A DNA stretch of 15,360 nt from Candidatus Woesearchaeota archaeon (GCA_003694495.1 RFJO01000099.1:1-15360), one strand, 5' to 3'; positions 1-7,239 are shown, counted from the first letter of the stretch. Numbers and translations are program-made. Notes: generated from the sequence alone by a model not told the origin.

Positions 1-24
1 AATAACAAAATAATAAGATAATAT

Positions 25-993
25 TTAAACTGTAGTGTCCAAATCCTCAATTTTTTCTGGTTCGTTGGTTTTTTTGTCTAGTTTGCGTTTGTAAAAGAAT
101 AAGACAATTGTGCCTATAATAAATGGGGCAGAAGCTATGAATGAAATATAGATCAATGGATCAGTTGATAACTTTAACCACTCAATTAGAACCTTTGCGA
201 TAGTGTTAAGCAAACTGTCTGGCATGTTTTGAATATTGGCATCTTTTATTAAACCTCCAGCGTTTTTTATGAAGTTTACAAAAGTTTCAGTCTTTAAAAA
301 GTGGAATAGCAAGAATAATACACCACTAGTTAAAAAGTTGATGCTGGTTTTCAAGCAAATGCGATAAAAGCCTCTTATCCAATTGAACCAAACAGAAACT
401 AATGTCAACCCCCAGCCTAAAATGATTAAGATAACCCCTAAAATAATTGTTCTTGCAGGCGAGCCTATCTTGGATTGTAAGTCTTGAATGGCTTTCTTGA
501 TCTCTTCTTTGCCAGAATTTTGGGGTGCAGTGGAGGTTGAAAGGTCTTCCTGGTTGTTAAACTTGTCAATGTTTTGCTCAATCATCTTGTCAAGCATGAA
601 ATTTTTTAAGTCATCGTCTGTTTTAGATGAGTCCTTAACTATATCACAAACGCCGCTTTCAGTGAGAAACATTTTAGATTCTTCATCTTGTATTAATTCT
701 GGGTTGGAGCAGGGCATTGCCAAGTTTTCTTTAGTAAATTGTGCCATCTGTTTTTCAAACTGTTCTTTCATGACAGGGTTCTGTTCAAGCTGTTGCAGTG
801 CAAAAGCTCTAACATCATCTTTATTATTTGTAGCAAAATCTTGCATGCCCGAAGATACAATGTTATCAATAGAATCTAAGTTTGAGTTTAAGTTTGTTAC
901 AAGTAAGGCGGCAAGGATGAACATAACTCCTACACTAATGCCTAATCCGCCGAGAAGGCCAGAGATTGTTTTTAGTATACTTTTCCAGCTCAT
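25..993 (-). CDS. Unrecognised four-helix membrane protein with a large extracytoplasmic loop
   Basis: I do not recognise a family in this 322-residue protein. It has a basic N-terminus (K4, K8) and a first hydrophobic helix at about 13-33. A polar, acidic and Gln/Asn-rich segment follows at about 34-180, and then three more hydrophobic helices at about 182-204, 213-233 and 279-300. It ends in a charged Lys/Glu tail. The positive-inside rule puts both ends in the cytoplasm and the 34-180 loop outside. That loop has just two cysteines (C95 and C116), which could form a disulfide. The start lies 2 nt after the stop of the AmrS-type gene with no clear SD sequence, so it is probably the last gene of the DAC-AmrS operon. 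A link to cyclic-dinucleotide or envelope function is suggested only by that position. The first 24 bases of the window hold nothing I can call. Confidence 0.7.
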   Translation of the reverse strand: MSWKSILKTISGLLGGLGISVGVMFILAALLVTNLNSNLDSIDNIVSSGMQDFATNNKDDVRAFALQQLEQNPVMKEQFEKQMAQFTKENLAMPCSNPELIQDEESKMFLTESGVCDIVKDSSKTDDDLKNFMLDKMIEQNIDKFNNQEDLSTSTAPQNSGKEEIKKAIQDLQSKIGSPARTIILGVILIILGWGLTLVSVWFNWIRGFYRICLKTSINFLTSGVLFLLFHFLKTETFVNFIKNAGGLIKDANIQNMPDSLLNTIAKVLIEWLKLSTDPLIYISFIASAPFIIGTIVLFFYKRKLDKKTNEPEKIEDLDTTV

Positions 994-995
994 TT

Positions 996-1853
996 TCAGA
1001 TGTTGCCTAAATGGACGTTTTTTATGCCAAACGATTTGGCGATGTTTTCAGCTTCTTTTAACCTGATTATGTCAGTCGGGGGCAAGTGTTTTGCTTTGTA
1101 CATCGGAAAAAACCTTGTAAAGTGCAGTGGCGTTTCCTTGCCTAGGTTATTAACAAACCATTTGCACAGGTTTTTAAGTTCAGAGGAACTGTCATTTAGC
1201 CCTGGTATTAATAATGTTGTAACCTCTAAATGTATACCAAGATTTTTGATGTTTATTAATGTTTCTAACACCGGTTTTAGACTGGCATTGCAGTATTTCT
1301 TGTAAAAACTTTCACTGAAGGATTTTAAGTCGATGTTGGCAGCGTCAATGTAGGAGTAAAGTTCTTCTAAAGGTTTTTTGTTTATGTAACCATTTGAAAC
1401 TGTTATGTTTTTCAAGTTGTTTTTCTTGGCAAGTTTTGCTGTGTCTAAGACATATTCATAAAACACAGTTGGTTCGGTGTATGTGTATGAAATAGATTTA
1501 CAATCGTTGGAAATGGCAGTGTCAACAACTTTTTGGGGCGATAACTCGTAAGTGTTGGTGTCATTGCTTTGAGATATTTGCCAGTTTTGGCACCAGATGC
1601 ATTGCATGTTGCAGCCCAAAGCTGAAACGGACAGAGTTTTTGTGCCAGGCATGAAATGAAATAAAGGTTTCTTTTCTATGGGGTCAATGGCCATTGAACA
1701 AGATTTGCCGTAGTTCAACGAGTATAGTTTGTTGTTGATGTTTTTTCTAGCTTTGCACTTGCCAAGTTCGTTGTTTTTTATAACACAAAAATGAGGACAG
1801 AGGTGGCATTGCACATGATTGTTAAATTGTTTGTAATACTTGGCTTCTATCAT
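996..1853 (-). CDS. amrS: AmrS-family radical SAM enzyme (COG1180-like)
   Basis: A 285-residue radical SAM protein of the AmmeMemoRadiSam/pyruvate formate-lyase-activating-like group. The CxxxCxxC cluster motif is C81, C85 and C88 (CNMQCIWC), which would hold the [4Fe-4S] cluster that cleaves SAM. Ahead of it is the N-terminal Cys pattern characteristic of AmrS (C16, C19, C23, C33 in a CxLCPHxC...GxC arrangement), probably a metal site. The length fits the subfamily. The start overlaps the stop of the diadenylate cyclase-like gene by one base (TAATG), so the two are translationally coupled, and the membrane protein gene follows 2 nt downstream. The usual partners of this system, AMMECR1 and Memo, are not in the window. 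The substrate is unknown for the family. Family assignment is firm; the physiological role is not. Confidence 0.88.
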   Translation of the reverse strand: MIEAKYYKQFNNHVQCHLCPHFCVIKNNELGKCKARKNINNKLYSLNYGKSCSMAIDPIEKKPLFHFMPGTKTLSVSALGCNMQCIWCQNWQISQSNDTNTYELSPQKVVDTAISNDCKSISYTYTEPTVFYEYVLDTAKLAKKNNLKNITVSNGYINKKPLEELYSYIDAANIDLKSFSESFYKKYCNASLKPVLETLINIKNLGIHLEVTTLLIPGLNDSSSELKNLCKWFVNNLGKETPLHFTRFFPMYKAKHLPPTDIIRLKEAENIAKSFGIKNVHLGNI

Positions 1854-2389
1854 TATATATTAATCTCCTGTTTAAAAGACGAGTAAATAATTTTGCCGCG
1901 GTGGAATACCCTTATTGTTGAATATTCTTCACTTAACACAAAAATATAAGTTAACGGCAGGTGAAATGAAGCAGAAATTGCGCTAATGTGACGGCTACAA
2001 ACAGGTAAGCAAAAGTTATAGGCTTGCCATAAAGTTTGGTTGTTAAGTGTTTTACCCATGCTAAATAATGCCTGAATGGGATCATGACCGAAGTACATGC
2101 CAGAATGTTTTAAAACACCTTGGCCGGATACTAATACTGCGCCGTCATAAATTGAGGACAGTTTGAGCTTATCTTTGAAATCATTGTCAAGAACGTTGTA
2201 ATCTTTACCTGCGTAAATGTCGTGATCCATAGGGTAAACATGTGATGACATTGAAGAATCATAGCCAAGACAGACGGACATGCCATAGTTATTGTGCTTT
2301 AAATCTTCTAACGTTTGATAAATTTTGGTTGCGTAAACAATATCTTCAATGTTTGTTTGAGAAATCTTTGACCTTAGAAATTGTTCCAT
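1853..2389 (-). CDS. Stand-alone diadenylate cyclase (DisA_N/DAC) domain protein, putative c-di-AMP synthase
   Basis: This 178-residue protein has the landmarks of the DAC domain that condenses two ATP into cyclic di-AMP. YDGAVL (residues 81-86) matches the catalytic DGA motif. SRHI (132-135) stands where most family members have T-R-H-R. VLSEE (151-155) followed by STIRVFHRGKI (157-167) matches the conserved SEE and final strands. The third residue of the RHR motif is Ile rather than Arg. I believe archaeal DacZ-type enzymes also vary here, so this need not mean loss of activity. Unlike euryarchaeal DacZ there is little room for a large extra N-terminal domain (about 75 residues precede DGA). 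No SD is present. A TATA-like box centred about 26 nt upstream of the ATG supports this start and a leaderless mRNA. AmrS and a membrane protein follow in the same operon. An AMMECR1 identity, expected beside AmrS, does not fit. Confidence 0.72.
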   Translation of the reverse strand: MEQFLRSKISQTNIEDIVYATKIYQTLEDLKHNNYGMSVCLGYDSSMSSHVYPMDHDIYAGKDYNVLDNDFKDKLKLSSIYDGAVLVSGQGVLKHSGMYFGHDPIQALFSMGKTLNNQTLWQAYNFCLPVCSRHISAISASFHLPLTYIFVLSEEYSTIRVFHRGKIIYSSFKQEINI

Positions 2390-2411
2390 GATATTTTATT
2401 AGTAATAAATC

Positions 2412-2419
2412 TATATAAA
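2412..2419 (-). promoter_or_regulatory. TATA-like box of the DAC-AmrS operon
   Basis: On the minus strand this reads TTTATATA, centred 26-27 nt before the ATG at 2389, and no SD lies between them. It fits a leaderless archaeal promoter. It sits directly upstream of the end of the HExxH protease gene, so the DAC operon probably has a promoter separate from the proteases. Confidence 0.6.
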
Positions 2420-2421
2420 AA

Positions 2422-3426
2422 TTACGAAATTGATTTTAAAAATTCTGTGTACTCTAAAATAGTTTGCATTCGGAATGATTTATCCTTGTGGAGGTAATCT
2501 CTAACAGGAAAAGTAAGGTCTTTAAATTCTTTGTAGTAAAGGTTGTAAACTAAAAAGTTTGCTGGCCTATCACCGAACTCTTCAACTAAATAAGGAAACT
2601 TGTTGTCCATTAACTCAACAATGTCATCCAAAGCACTTTCAATTTTACGATTAGTCACAAGTCTCTTTATGCCTGTGTATAAATATGAAGCTCCAATGAT
2701 GCCAAAGAAGCCGGTAAGGAATGATCCAAGAATGGTGTTTGATAAATAGTTAGATATGATACTTGTGCCAATGCTTCCACTAGCTATTGTCAAATCATAT
2801 CTTGGGTTTAGTATAAATATATTTTTTATTTCATTATAAACTCCGCTCTTAAGGTTGTTTGAAACCATTTGCTTTTGTTTTCCAATGTCATCTAAGATAC
2901 TAAAGCCTATTAGGTAAGCTCTATATTCTTCAAGTGCATGATTTACACTGTGGCGTTTTAGGTCCTTTAAGGGGTTTGATGATGAACGCTGAGTACAATG
3001 ATATAACTCATGAACGCTTGCGATTGATAACATTTTCTTGTCAGGCATAACACTATACATTGTAACAGGCACGTCGCCATAAAATAGGTATTGAGTTACG
3101 CCGTAAGAGTTTTCTCTGATTCTTTTGTTTAATTGACCCCTTGGCGCAGCATCGCCAAGATTAAACATTGTGTTTATGAAATGAATTGGGTAAATGCCAA
3201 TCTTGTTGCAAAGGTAAGTACAGGCAAAAACATGGTATGGGTTGGGTTTGATGCTGTAAACATCACCATCAAATAAACTTTCTAATAAATTTGATTGAGT
3301 CCTGATGGCTTCATTGACAATGTGGGATATTTCGATAGTTGTATAGCATTTAGACTTAAAAGAATCTTCATTGTCAATCTCTTCGGGGATGAACCCGTTC
3401 GCGACCAAGTCTAGTATTTCTGTCAT
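2422..3426 (-). CDS. Putative HExxH (gluzincin-like) metallopeptidase with hydrophobic C-terminal region
   Basis: I do not recognise a named family, but the protein carries a zinc-protease signature. HELYH (residues 139-143 from this start) is an HExxH motif. A Glu 24 residues after its second His, in HALEEYRAYL, sits where gluzincins place their third zinc ligand, with an Ala three residues later. A Gly/Ile/Leu-rich stretch at about 212-254 looks like one or two membrane or membrane-associated helices. A soluble, acidic C-terminal part follows. I prefer the ATG at 3426 because it forms an ATGA overlap with the upstream metzincin gene, a classic coupling arrangement. An in-frame ATG at 3447 would add seven residues (341 in total). 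The coupling to a second protease gene suggests the two act on related substrates or assemble together (inference). Catalytic activity is inferred from the motif alone. Confidence 0.65.
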   Translation of the reverse strand: MTEILDLVANGFIPEEIDNEDSFKSKCYTTIEISHIVNEAIRTQSNLLESLFDGDVYSIKPNPYHVFACTYLCNKIGIYPIHFINTMFNLGDAAPRGQLNKRIRENSYGVTQYLFYGDVPVTMYSVMPDKKMLSIASVHELYHCTQRSSSNPLKDLKRHSVNHALEEYRAYLIGFSILDDIGKQKQMVSNNLKSGVYNEIKNIFILNPRYDLTIASGSIGTSIISNYLSNTILGSFLTGFFGIIGASYLYTGIKRLVTNRKIESALDDIVELMDNKFPYLVEEFGDRPANFLVYNLYYKEFKDLTFPVRDYLHKDKSFRMQTILEYTEFLKSIS

Positions 3427-4544
3427 TTTGTTGAGTACATTATACAATCATATAACCTTAGGTCTGATAAACTTGAGGCTTTTATAACATTTTCTATTTC
3501 TGTTTTTGCAATCGGTGAGATTAGTTTATTCTTTTTAAGCCAAGACAAAATTGGCTGGTTGTATCTTAAAAATGTTTCACTATCAATGTTTAATGTGGAA
3601 TGAAAAAATGTTAGGTTGTTTGTTGAAAAATTTGCATTGTAAAGTATGATAGAAGAATCTTTATCGTCTATACCTAATGAGTTTAAATATTGTTTTAGCT
3701 TATAAATTATGGTTGGTGGCTTTGCCTTTTTTGATGTTTGATAATACTCGATGCTAAAACTGCCAGAGGCGTTTATAGAAAGTTCATAATCAAGGCTTGC
3801 GTAATCTTTTACTTTAATTATACCTAGGGGTGATTGTTCTAAGTATCGTGGAGATTGCAACTCACAAACAAGTGTGCTAAAATCTGTTGAACGTTTAAAA
3901 TCTCTGGCAATAATTATGGAATGTATCCTGTCAGCAAGTATTTCTAATGCTGCTTGGCTAAACTTTGGTTTGGGGAAAAATTTTAAATGATGCATCTGGT
4001 TGTTTGGCGTGTCGTTATGATATAAACCGAAAGCATGACCTAACTCGTGCCTTAAAACATCTTCAAGGTGTTTGTTGGCTTTAACTAAGACATACCTTGA
4101 TGGGATCTTGTATGATCTGCCTAAAGCATCTAATAAAAGTTGGTTAGTAAAAGCTACCCTAAAGTCAGTTTCATTTGACTTTATTTTATGTTGCTTCATA
4201 AATTCTTCAAGAGCAAAATGAGCAGAAGCAAGTAACGGATTGGATTTAATGTTGGGGGATTGCCAGGGTTTGGTGTTTTTTATGACAAAGTCTAATTTGG
4301 AATAGTGTTTGTTGAAACGTTTAGAATGCTTAAGCTGCTCTGCAAAAGATCTTTCAACTTTTGTTAGGAGTCTTTCAAGGCAAGGTTTCCATTGCCTGCA
4401 ATATGTTTTATCATGACGGAACTCTTCATCAGCATATGCATCAATGTAAATTATAGCCTTGGGTTTTTGGGTGGGTTTAATGTTTGCAGGAGATGTAGTT
4501 AATTCCATAGCTAAAACCATGGATGCGAGAATTTTTCTTAACAT
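3423..4544 (-). CDS. Putative secreted metzincin-like zinc protease
   Basis: This 373-residue protein contains HELGHAFGLYH (residues 166-176), a complete HExxHxxGxxH zinc site of the metzincin clan. M184 follows eight residues later and could be the Met-turn. The N-terminus has two basic residues and a short hydrophobic run ending near TSPA (about residues 3-20), consistent with a signal peptide and export. The part after about 200 is not recognisable and may be a substrate-binding or structural domain. It is not a typical archaemetzincin: I see no CxxC cluster after the zinc motif. It is the first gene of a minus-strand unit, with no SD and a TATA-like box about 27 nt upstream, so the mRNA is probably leaderless. 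The second protease gene overlaps its stop codon. Function as a peptidase is an inference from the motif; the substrate is unknown. Confidence 0.72.
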   Translation of the reverse strand: MLRKILASMVLAMELTTSPANIKPTQKPKAIIYIDAYADEEFRHDKTYCRQWKPCLERLLTKVERSFAEQLKHSKRFNKHYSKLDFVIKNTKPWQSPNIKSNPLLASAHFALEEFMKQHKIKSNETDFRVAFTNQLLLDALGRSYKIPSRYVLVKANKHLEDVLRHELGHAFGLYHNDTPNNQMHHLKFFPKPKFSQAALEILADRIHSIIIARDFKRSTDFSTLVCELQSPRYLEQSPLGIIKVKDYASLDYELSINASGSFSIEYYQTSKKAKPPTIIYKLKQYLNSLGIDDKDSSIILYNANFSTNNLTFFHSTLNIDSETFLRYNQPILSWLKKNKLISPIAKTEIENVIKASSLSDLRLYDCIMYSTK

Positions 4545-4567
4545 TTTAACATGGTTATGTTATGTCC

Positions 4568-4575
4568 ATATTTAA
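4568..4575 (-). promoter_or_regulatory. TATA-like box of the metzincin operon
   Basis: Minus-strand TTAAATAT centred 27-28 nt before the ATG at 4544, with no SD before that ATG. The spacing supports a leaderless transcript for the two protease genes. Confidence 0.55.
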
Positions 4576-4596
4576 GCTTTTATCTAGTCTAATAAT

Positions 4597-4620
4597 TTTT
4601 TATTCTTATTAGAATAAAAA
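4597..4620. repeat. Perfect 10-bp inverted repeat between divergent metzincin and metK genes
   Basis: Arms TTTTTATTCT (4597-4606) and AGAATAAAAA (4611-4620) are exact reverse complements around a 4-nt spacer. The element lies upstream of both TATA-like boxes (4568-4575 minus, 4633-4640 plus), where a dimeric regulator could act on either gene. A T-rich chance palindrome cannot be excluded in this AT-rich DNA. Confidence 0.5.
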
Positions 4621-4632
4621 GATACAGAATGC

Positions 4633-4640
4633 TTTTAAAT
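4633..4640 (+). promoter_or_regulatory. TATA-like box of metK
   Basis: TTTTAAAT about 48 nt before the metK ATG would place the transcript start near 4663, giving a leader of about 22 nt that contains the AAAGGAGG SD. This differs from the leaderless genes of the window. Confidence 0.45.
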
Positions 4641-4684
4641 GCTTAAATTCAAGTAATCTTAAAATTAAAAGGAGGAAATAAAAA

Positions 4685-5857
4685 ATGGTAAGGACAGTTT
4701 TCAGTTCAGAATCGGTTACAGAGGGGCATCCAGATAAGTTGTGTGATAAGGTTTCTGATGCTGTATTGGATGAAGCTCTAAGACAAGACCCTGATTCAAG
4801 GGTTGCATGTGAAACTGCAACAAAAACAGGTGCAGTAATTAACCTAGGAGAAATTACGACAAATGGTTACATTGATTTCCAGTCTGTTGTAAGAAAAACA
4901 GTTGTTGACATAGGTTATGTTGGCAATACTTTCGGCTTTGATGGTGAAACTTGTGCAGTGATTAATATGATCAGTTCTCAATCACCTGACATCTCACAAG
5001 GTGTGACCGAGGGAATGGGTGAGTTTAAGGAGCAAGGAGCAGGTGACCAAGGTATGATGTTTGGGCTTGCAACGAATGAAACGGCTAACTATATGCCAAT
5101 GCCAATAGATTTAGCGCATAAACTTACATTGAGGCTTGCTGAAGTTAGGAAGTCTGGCTTATTGTCCTACTTGGGACCTGACGGAAAGTCGCAAGTGGCG
5201 GTAGTGTATGATGGTAATCCGTTTAAGAAAGGTAAAGTTGTGGGCTTAAAAAATGTTGTAATATCATCTCAGCACCTTGACGAAGTTGATATGCAGCAAT
5301 TAAGAAATGACATAAAGGAGTATGTTATTGATCCAGTTTGTAAAGACCTTTACCTTCTAGAAACTAAGTTTTTTATTAACCCTACTGGCAGGTTTGTGTA
5401 TGGCGGGCCTGTGGCTGATGCTGGGTTGACGGGTAGAAAGATAATAGTAGATACATATGGTGGCTTTGGTAGGCATGGTGGTGGAGCGTTCTCAGGGAAG
5501 GACCCAAGTAAAGTTGACAGGAGCGCGGCTTATGCTGCGAGGTATGCTGCAAAGAATTTGGTTGCTGCAGGCTTAGCTGACATGGCAGAAGTGCAACTTG
5601 CTTACGCTATCGGGGTTGCTGAGCCAACTTCAGTGTTTGTTGAAACATTTGGTACAGGCAAACTTGACCAGGAGAAACTTGAAAAAGTTGTAAGAGACCA
5701 TTTCCCTGTTAAGCCGAAAGATATAATTGATACGTTGCAGCTTAAGAACCCAAAAGGATGGAGTTATTGTGATACTGCAGCGTATGGACATTTTGGAAGG
5801 GATAAGTTTCCATGGGAAAAACTTGATAAAGTAGAGGAGTTGCAAAAGTACCTCTAA
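4685..5857 (+). CDS. metK: S-adenosylmethionine synthetase, bacterial type
   Basis: MetK (390 residues, normal length) joins methionine and ATP to make S-adenosylmethionine in the cytoplasm. Motifs are plain: GHPDK (14-18) at the N-terminus, GAGDQGMMFG (118-127), and the glycine-rich loop beginning GGFGRHGGGAFSGKDPSKVD (259-278), which binds the triphosphate, Mg and K ions. This is the bacterial/eukaryotic family (COG0192). Most archaea use a different, highly diverged enzyme (COG1812), so transfer or lineage-specific retention is likely. An SD sequence (AAAGGAGG, ending 10 nt before the ATG) marks the start, and a TATA-like box lies about 48 nt upstream, giving a short leader. It is transcribed alone, converges on hjc and overlaps it by 4 bp at the stop codons. 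Its product feeds the radical SAM enzymes and methyltransferase encoded nearby. Confidence 0.97.
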   Translation: MVRTVFSSESVTEGHPDKLCDKVSDAVLDEALRQDPDSRVACETATKTGAVINLGEITTNGYIDFQSVVRKTVVDIGYVGNTFGFDGETCAVINMISSQSPDISQGVTEGMGEFKEQGAGDQGMMFGLATNETANYMPMPIDLAHKLTLRLAEVRKSGLLSYLGPDGKSQVAVVYDGNPFKKGKVVGLKNVVISSQHLDEVDMQQLRNDIKEYVIDPVCKDLYLLETKFFINPTGRFVYGGPVADAGLTGRKIIVDTYGGFGRHGGGAFSGKDPSKVDRSAAYAARYAAKNLVAAGLADMAEVQLAYAIGVAEPTSVFVETFGTGKLDQEKLEKVVRDHFPVKPKDIIDTLQLKNPKGWSYCDTAAYGHFGRDKFPWEKLDKVEELQKYL

Positions 5858-6267
5858 TTTTTTAATTTTTTTTGTTCGTATAACCCAATAAATTCTTCAA
5901 AAGATTTTCCATGTTTTATAGCGAATTCTAAAGAAATAGAATAACTTGAGCCTTTGCTTTTCGGTAAGGATGATAAGTGAAGAAAATACCAGCCCTTGTT
6001 GTCAAACTTTATGCTAACCCATGGTTCAGCCCCAAAATTGTCTGAAAATAAAGATAATTGTTCAACTTCTTCAAATGTTAAGTATTTTCTAGATCCCTTG
6101 ACAGCTTTGCATTCAATAGCTAAAATACGTTTGCCATTAGAAGCTATAAGGTCAGGTGAAGGCATTGTTGTTGACCCTGAACCAGCGCTTCGCACAACAG
6201 CCCAATCCATGTCCCATAACATATGGAAAAGTTCTCTCTCAACCCGTGACCCCTTTTTTTTACTCAT
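5854..6267 (-). CDS. hjc: Archaeal Holliday junction resolvase Hjc
   Basis: Hjc is the archaeal endonuclease that cuts four-way DNA junctions during recombination and fork repair, acting as a dimer. The 137-residue protein has the family's small size and the nuclease-fold catalytic set. These are an N-terminal Glu in GSRVERELF (E10), the RSAGSGS loop (26-32), the metal-binding Asp in SPDLIA (D39), and the E-x-K pair in IECKA (E52, K54). Gene order gives no recombination operon: it stands alone between convergent metK, whose stop it overlaps, and the divergent ZIP transporter. There is no SD before the ATG. A palindromic TATA-like element about 27 nt upstream fits a leaderless transcript and seems to be shared with the ZIP gene. 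The stop codon is TAG. This gene is the strongest single protein marker that the window is archaeal. Confidence 0.95.
   Translation of the reverse strand: MSKKKGSRVERELFHMLWDMDWAVVRSAGSGSTTMPSPDLIASNGKRILAIECKAVKGSRKYLTFEEVEQLSLFSDNFGAEPWVSIKFDNKGWYFLHLSSLPKSKGSSYSISLEFAIKHGKSFEEFIGLYEQKKLKN
5858..5873 (+). terminator. T-tract terminator after metK
   Basis: Six T, two A and eight T follow directly after the metK stop codon. Runs of T on the coding strand are the core of archaeal intrinsic termination. The tract also encodes the Lys-rich end of convergent hjc, so amino acid coding is an alternative reason for it. Confidence 0.5.
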
Positions 6268-6289
6268 AAAATGAATAATATTAAAAATC

Positions 6290-6299
6290 TATTTAAATA
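6290..6299. promoter_or_regulatory. Shared palindromic TATA-like box of hjc and the ZIP gene
   Basis: TATTTAAATA contains the exact palindrome ATTTAAAT (centre 6294.5). The hjc ATG (6267) lies 27-28 nt to one side and the ZIP ATG (6320) 25-26 nt to the other. Neither gene has an SD sequence. One TATA element placed at leaderless distance from both starts suggests a bidirectional promoter. Confidence 0.6.
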
Positions 6300-6319
6300 T
6301 GTTTGTGTTTAGTAATAGA

Positions 6320-7075
6320 ATGAATTACATAATTTATACAATCTTAAGTGTTATATTGATCTCTTTAATATCTATTCTTGCAGCTTTGCCTTTCTTACTA
6401 AAGAAAAAATTTTCACAAAGAATATTGTTATTATTGATGAGTTTTTCAGTAGGTACATTGATGGGAGCGGTAGTGTTGCATTTGTTGCCGGAAGCGTTAG
6501 AAAATGGTTATAACATAAATCTGGCGTTGTTTATCTTACTTGGATATGTTGTGTTTTTTGTGTTTGAAAAACTTATACACTGGCACCATCATAGAATTTC
6601 AAAGATTAAATGCAGTGAAAGTCACGGGCACGGCTATCAACTAGCCCCAATAAACCTCGTGGGTGATGCGTTGCATAATTTAATAGATGGGATGATAATT
6701 GCAGCAACTTATTATGTAAGTGTACCTTTAGGCATAGTTGCTACGTTGTCGATTATGTTGCATGAAATCCCTCAAGAGATTTCAGATTTTGCAGTTTTAT
6801 TATATTCAGGATTAAACAAAAGAAAAGCAATATTGTTTAACTTTATCTCAGCTTTAACAGCTATTGTTGGAGCAGTTATAGGAATATTAATGGCAGGAAA
6901 TGTGGAAAGTTTTACAATGTTTGCTTTGCCGTTTGCAGCTGGAAGTTTTGTTTATATTGCAGCATCTAATTTGGTACCAGAATTGCATAAGGATTGTAGT
7001 ATGAAGAATTCTGTTTTGCATTTTTTGGCAATTGTTGCGGGGATTGGTTTAATGATCTTGTTATTATTAATGTGA
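6320..7075 (+). CDS. ZIP-family divalent metal transporter
   Basis: A 251-residue membrane protein of the ZIP (SLC39-like) family, which moves Zn2+ or other divalent metals into the cytoplasm. HNLIDG (119-124) in the fourth helix and HEIPQE (148-153) in the fifth are the two metal-binding signatures of the family. A His-rich loop (about 87-104, including HWHHH and SHGHG) between the third and fourth helices is the usual cytoplasmic metal-sensing or loading loop. Hydrophobic segments lie at about 3-25, 36-57, 67-86, 110-133, 135-160, 170-192, 198-215 and 230-250. I start it at the ATG at 6320, not at the upstream in-frame ATG at 6299. The latter falls inside the TATA-like box, while 6320 is 25-26 nt downstream of that box, as expected for a leaderless mRNA. 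Metal specificity cannot be read from sequence; adjacent metalloproteases make zinc plausible. Confidence 0.93.
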   Translation: MNYIIYTILSVILISLISILAALPFLLKKKFSQRILLLLMSFSVGTLMGAVVLHLLPEALENGYNINLALFILLGYVVFFVFEKLIHWHHHRISKIKCSESHGHGYQLAPINLVGDALHNLIDGMIIAATYYVSVPLGIVATLSIMLHEIPQEISDFAVLLYSGLNKRKAILFNFISALTAIVGAVIGILMAGNVESFTMFALPFAAGSFVYIAASNLVPELHKDCSMKNSVLHFLAIVAGIGLMILLLLM

Positions 7076-7124
7076 AACTCTTAAGCTAAAAACAGTTCTC
7101 TATAGCTACGGAATAACAAAAAGC

Positions 7125-7133
7125 TTTATATAA
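7125..7133 (+). promoter_or_regulatory. TATA-like box of the DEAD-box helicase gene
   Basis: TTTATATAA is the strongest TATA-like match in the 164-nt gap between the ZIP stop and the helicase start. It predicts a transcript start near 7155 and a leader of about 85 nt. Confidence 0.55.
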
Positions 7134-7175
7134 TACATAAGTTCTATTAATATAATCAGAAAGCAGACGAGAGAG

Positions 7176-7224
7176 AGCACTTGCTCATTGTTAAATGAAC
7201 ATTTCGCTTTTTCTAACAAGTGCT
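7176..7224 (+). promoter_or_regulatory. Predicted hairpin in the helicase 5' leader
   Basis: AGCACTTG (7176-7183) and CAAGTGCT (7217-7224) are perfect complements separated by 33 nt. Inside the loop TCATT (7185-7189) and AATGA (7194-7198) form a second small stem. The outer stem ends 3 nt before the GAGGT SD (7228-7232), so folding could affect ribosome access. No riboswitch class is recognised. Confidence 0.5.
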
Positions 7225-7239
7225 AGTGAGGTATTAAAA

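Noticed and set aside
488..1066. 192-residue frame opposite the membrane protein gene
   Set aside because: It is antisense to a convincing gene, has no promoter or SD, and its composition mirrors the opposite strand.
1853..2389. AMMECR1 protein, the expected neighbour of AmrS
   Set aside because: Size and position would fit, but the AMMECR1 LRGCIG-type motif is absent while DGA, SRH and SEE of the DAC domain are present in order.
6299..6319. Upstream ATG for the ZIP transporter
   Set aside because: It lies inside the TATA-like box and lacks an SD. The ATG at 6320 is at leaderless distance and leaves a complete transporter.
7195..7239. ATG at 7195 as start of the helicase
   Set aside because: It has no SD and falls inside the leader hairpin. 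The ATG at 7240 follows a GTGAGG motif and gives the usual N-terminus before the Q motif.
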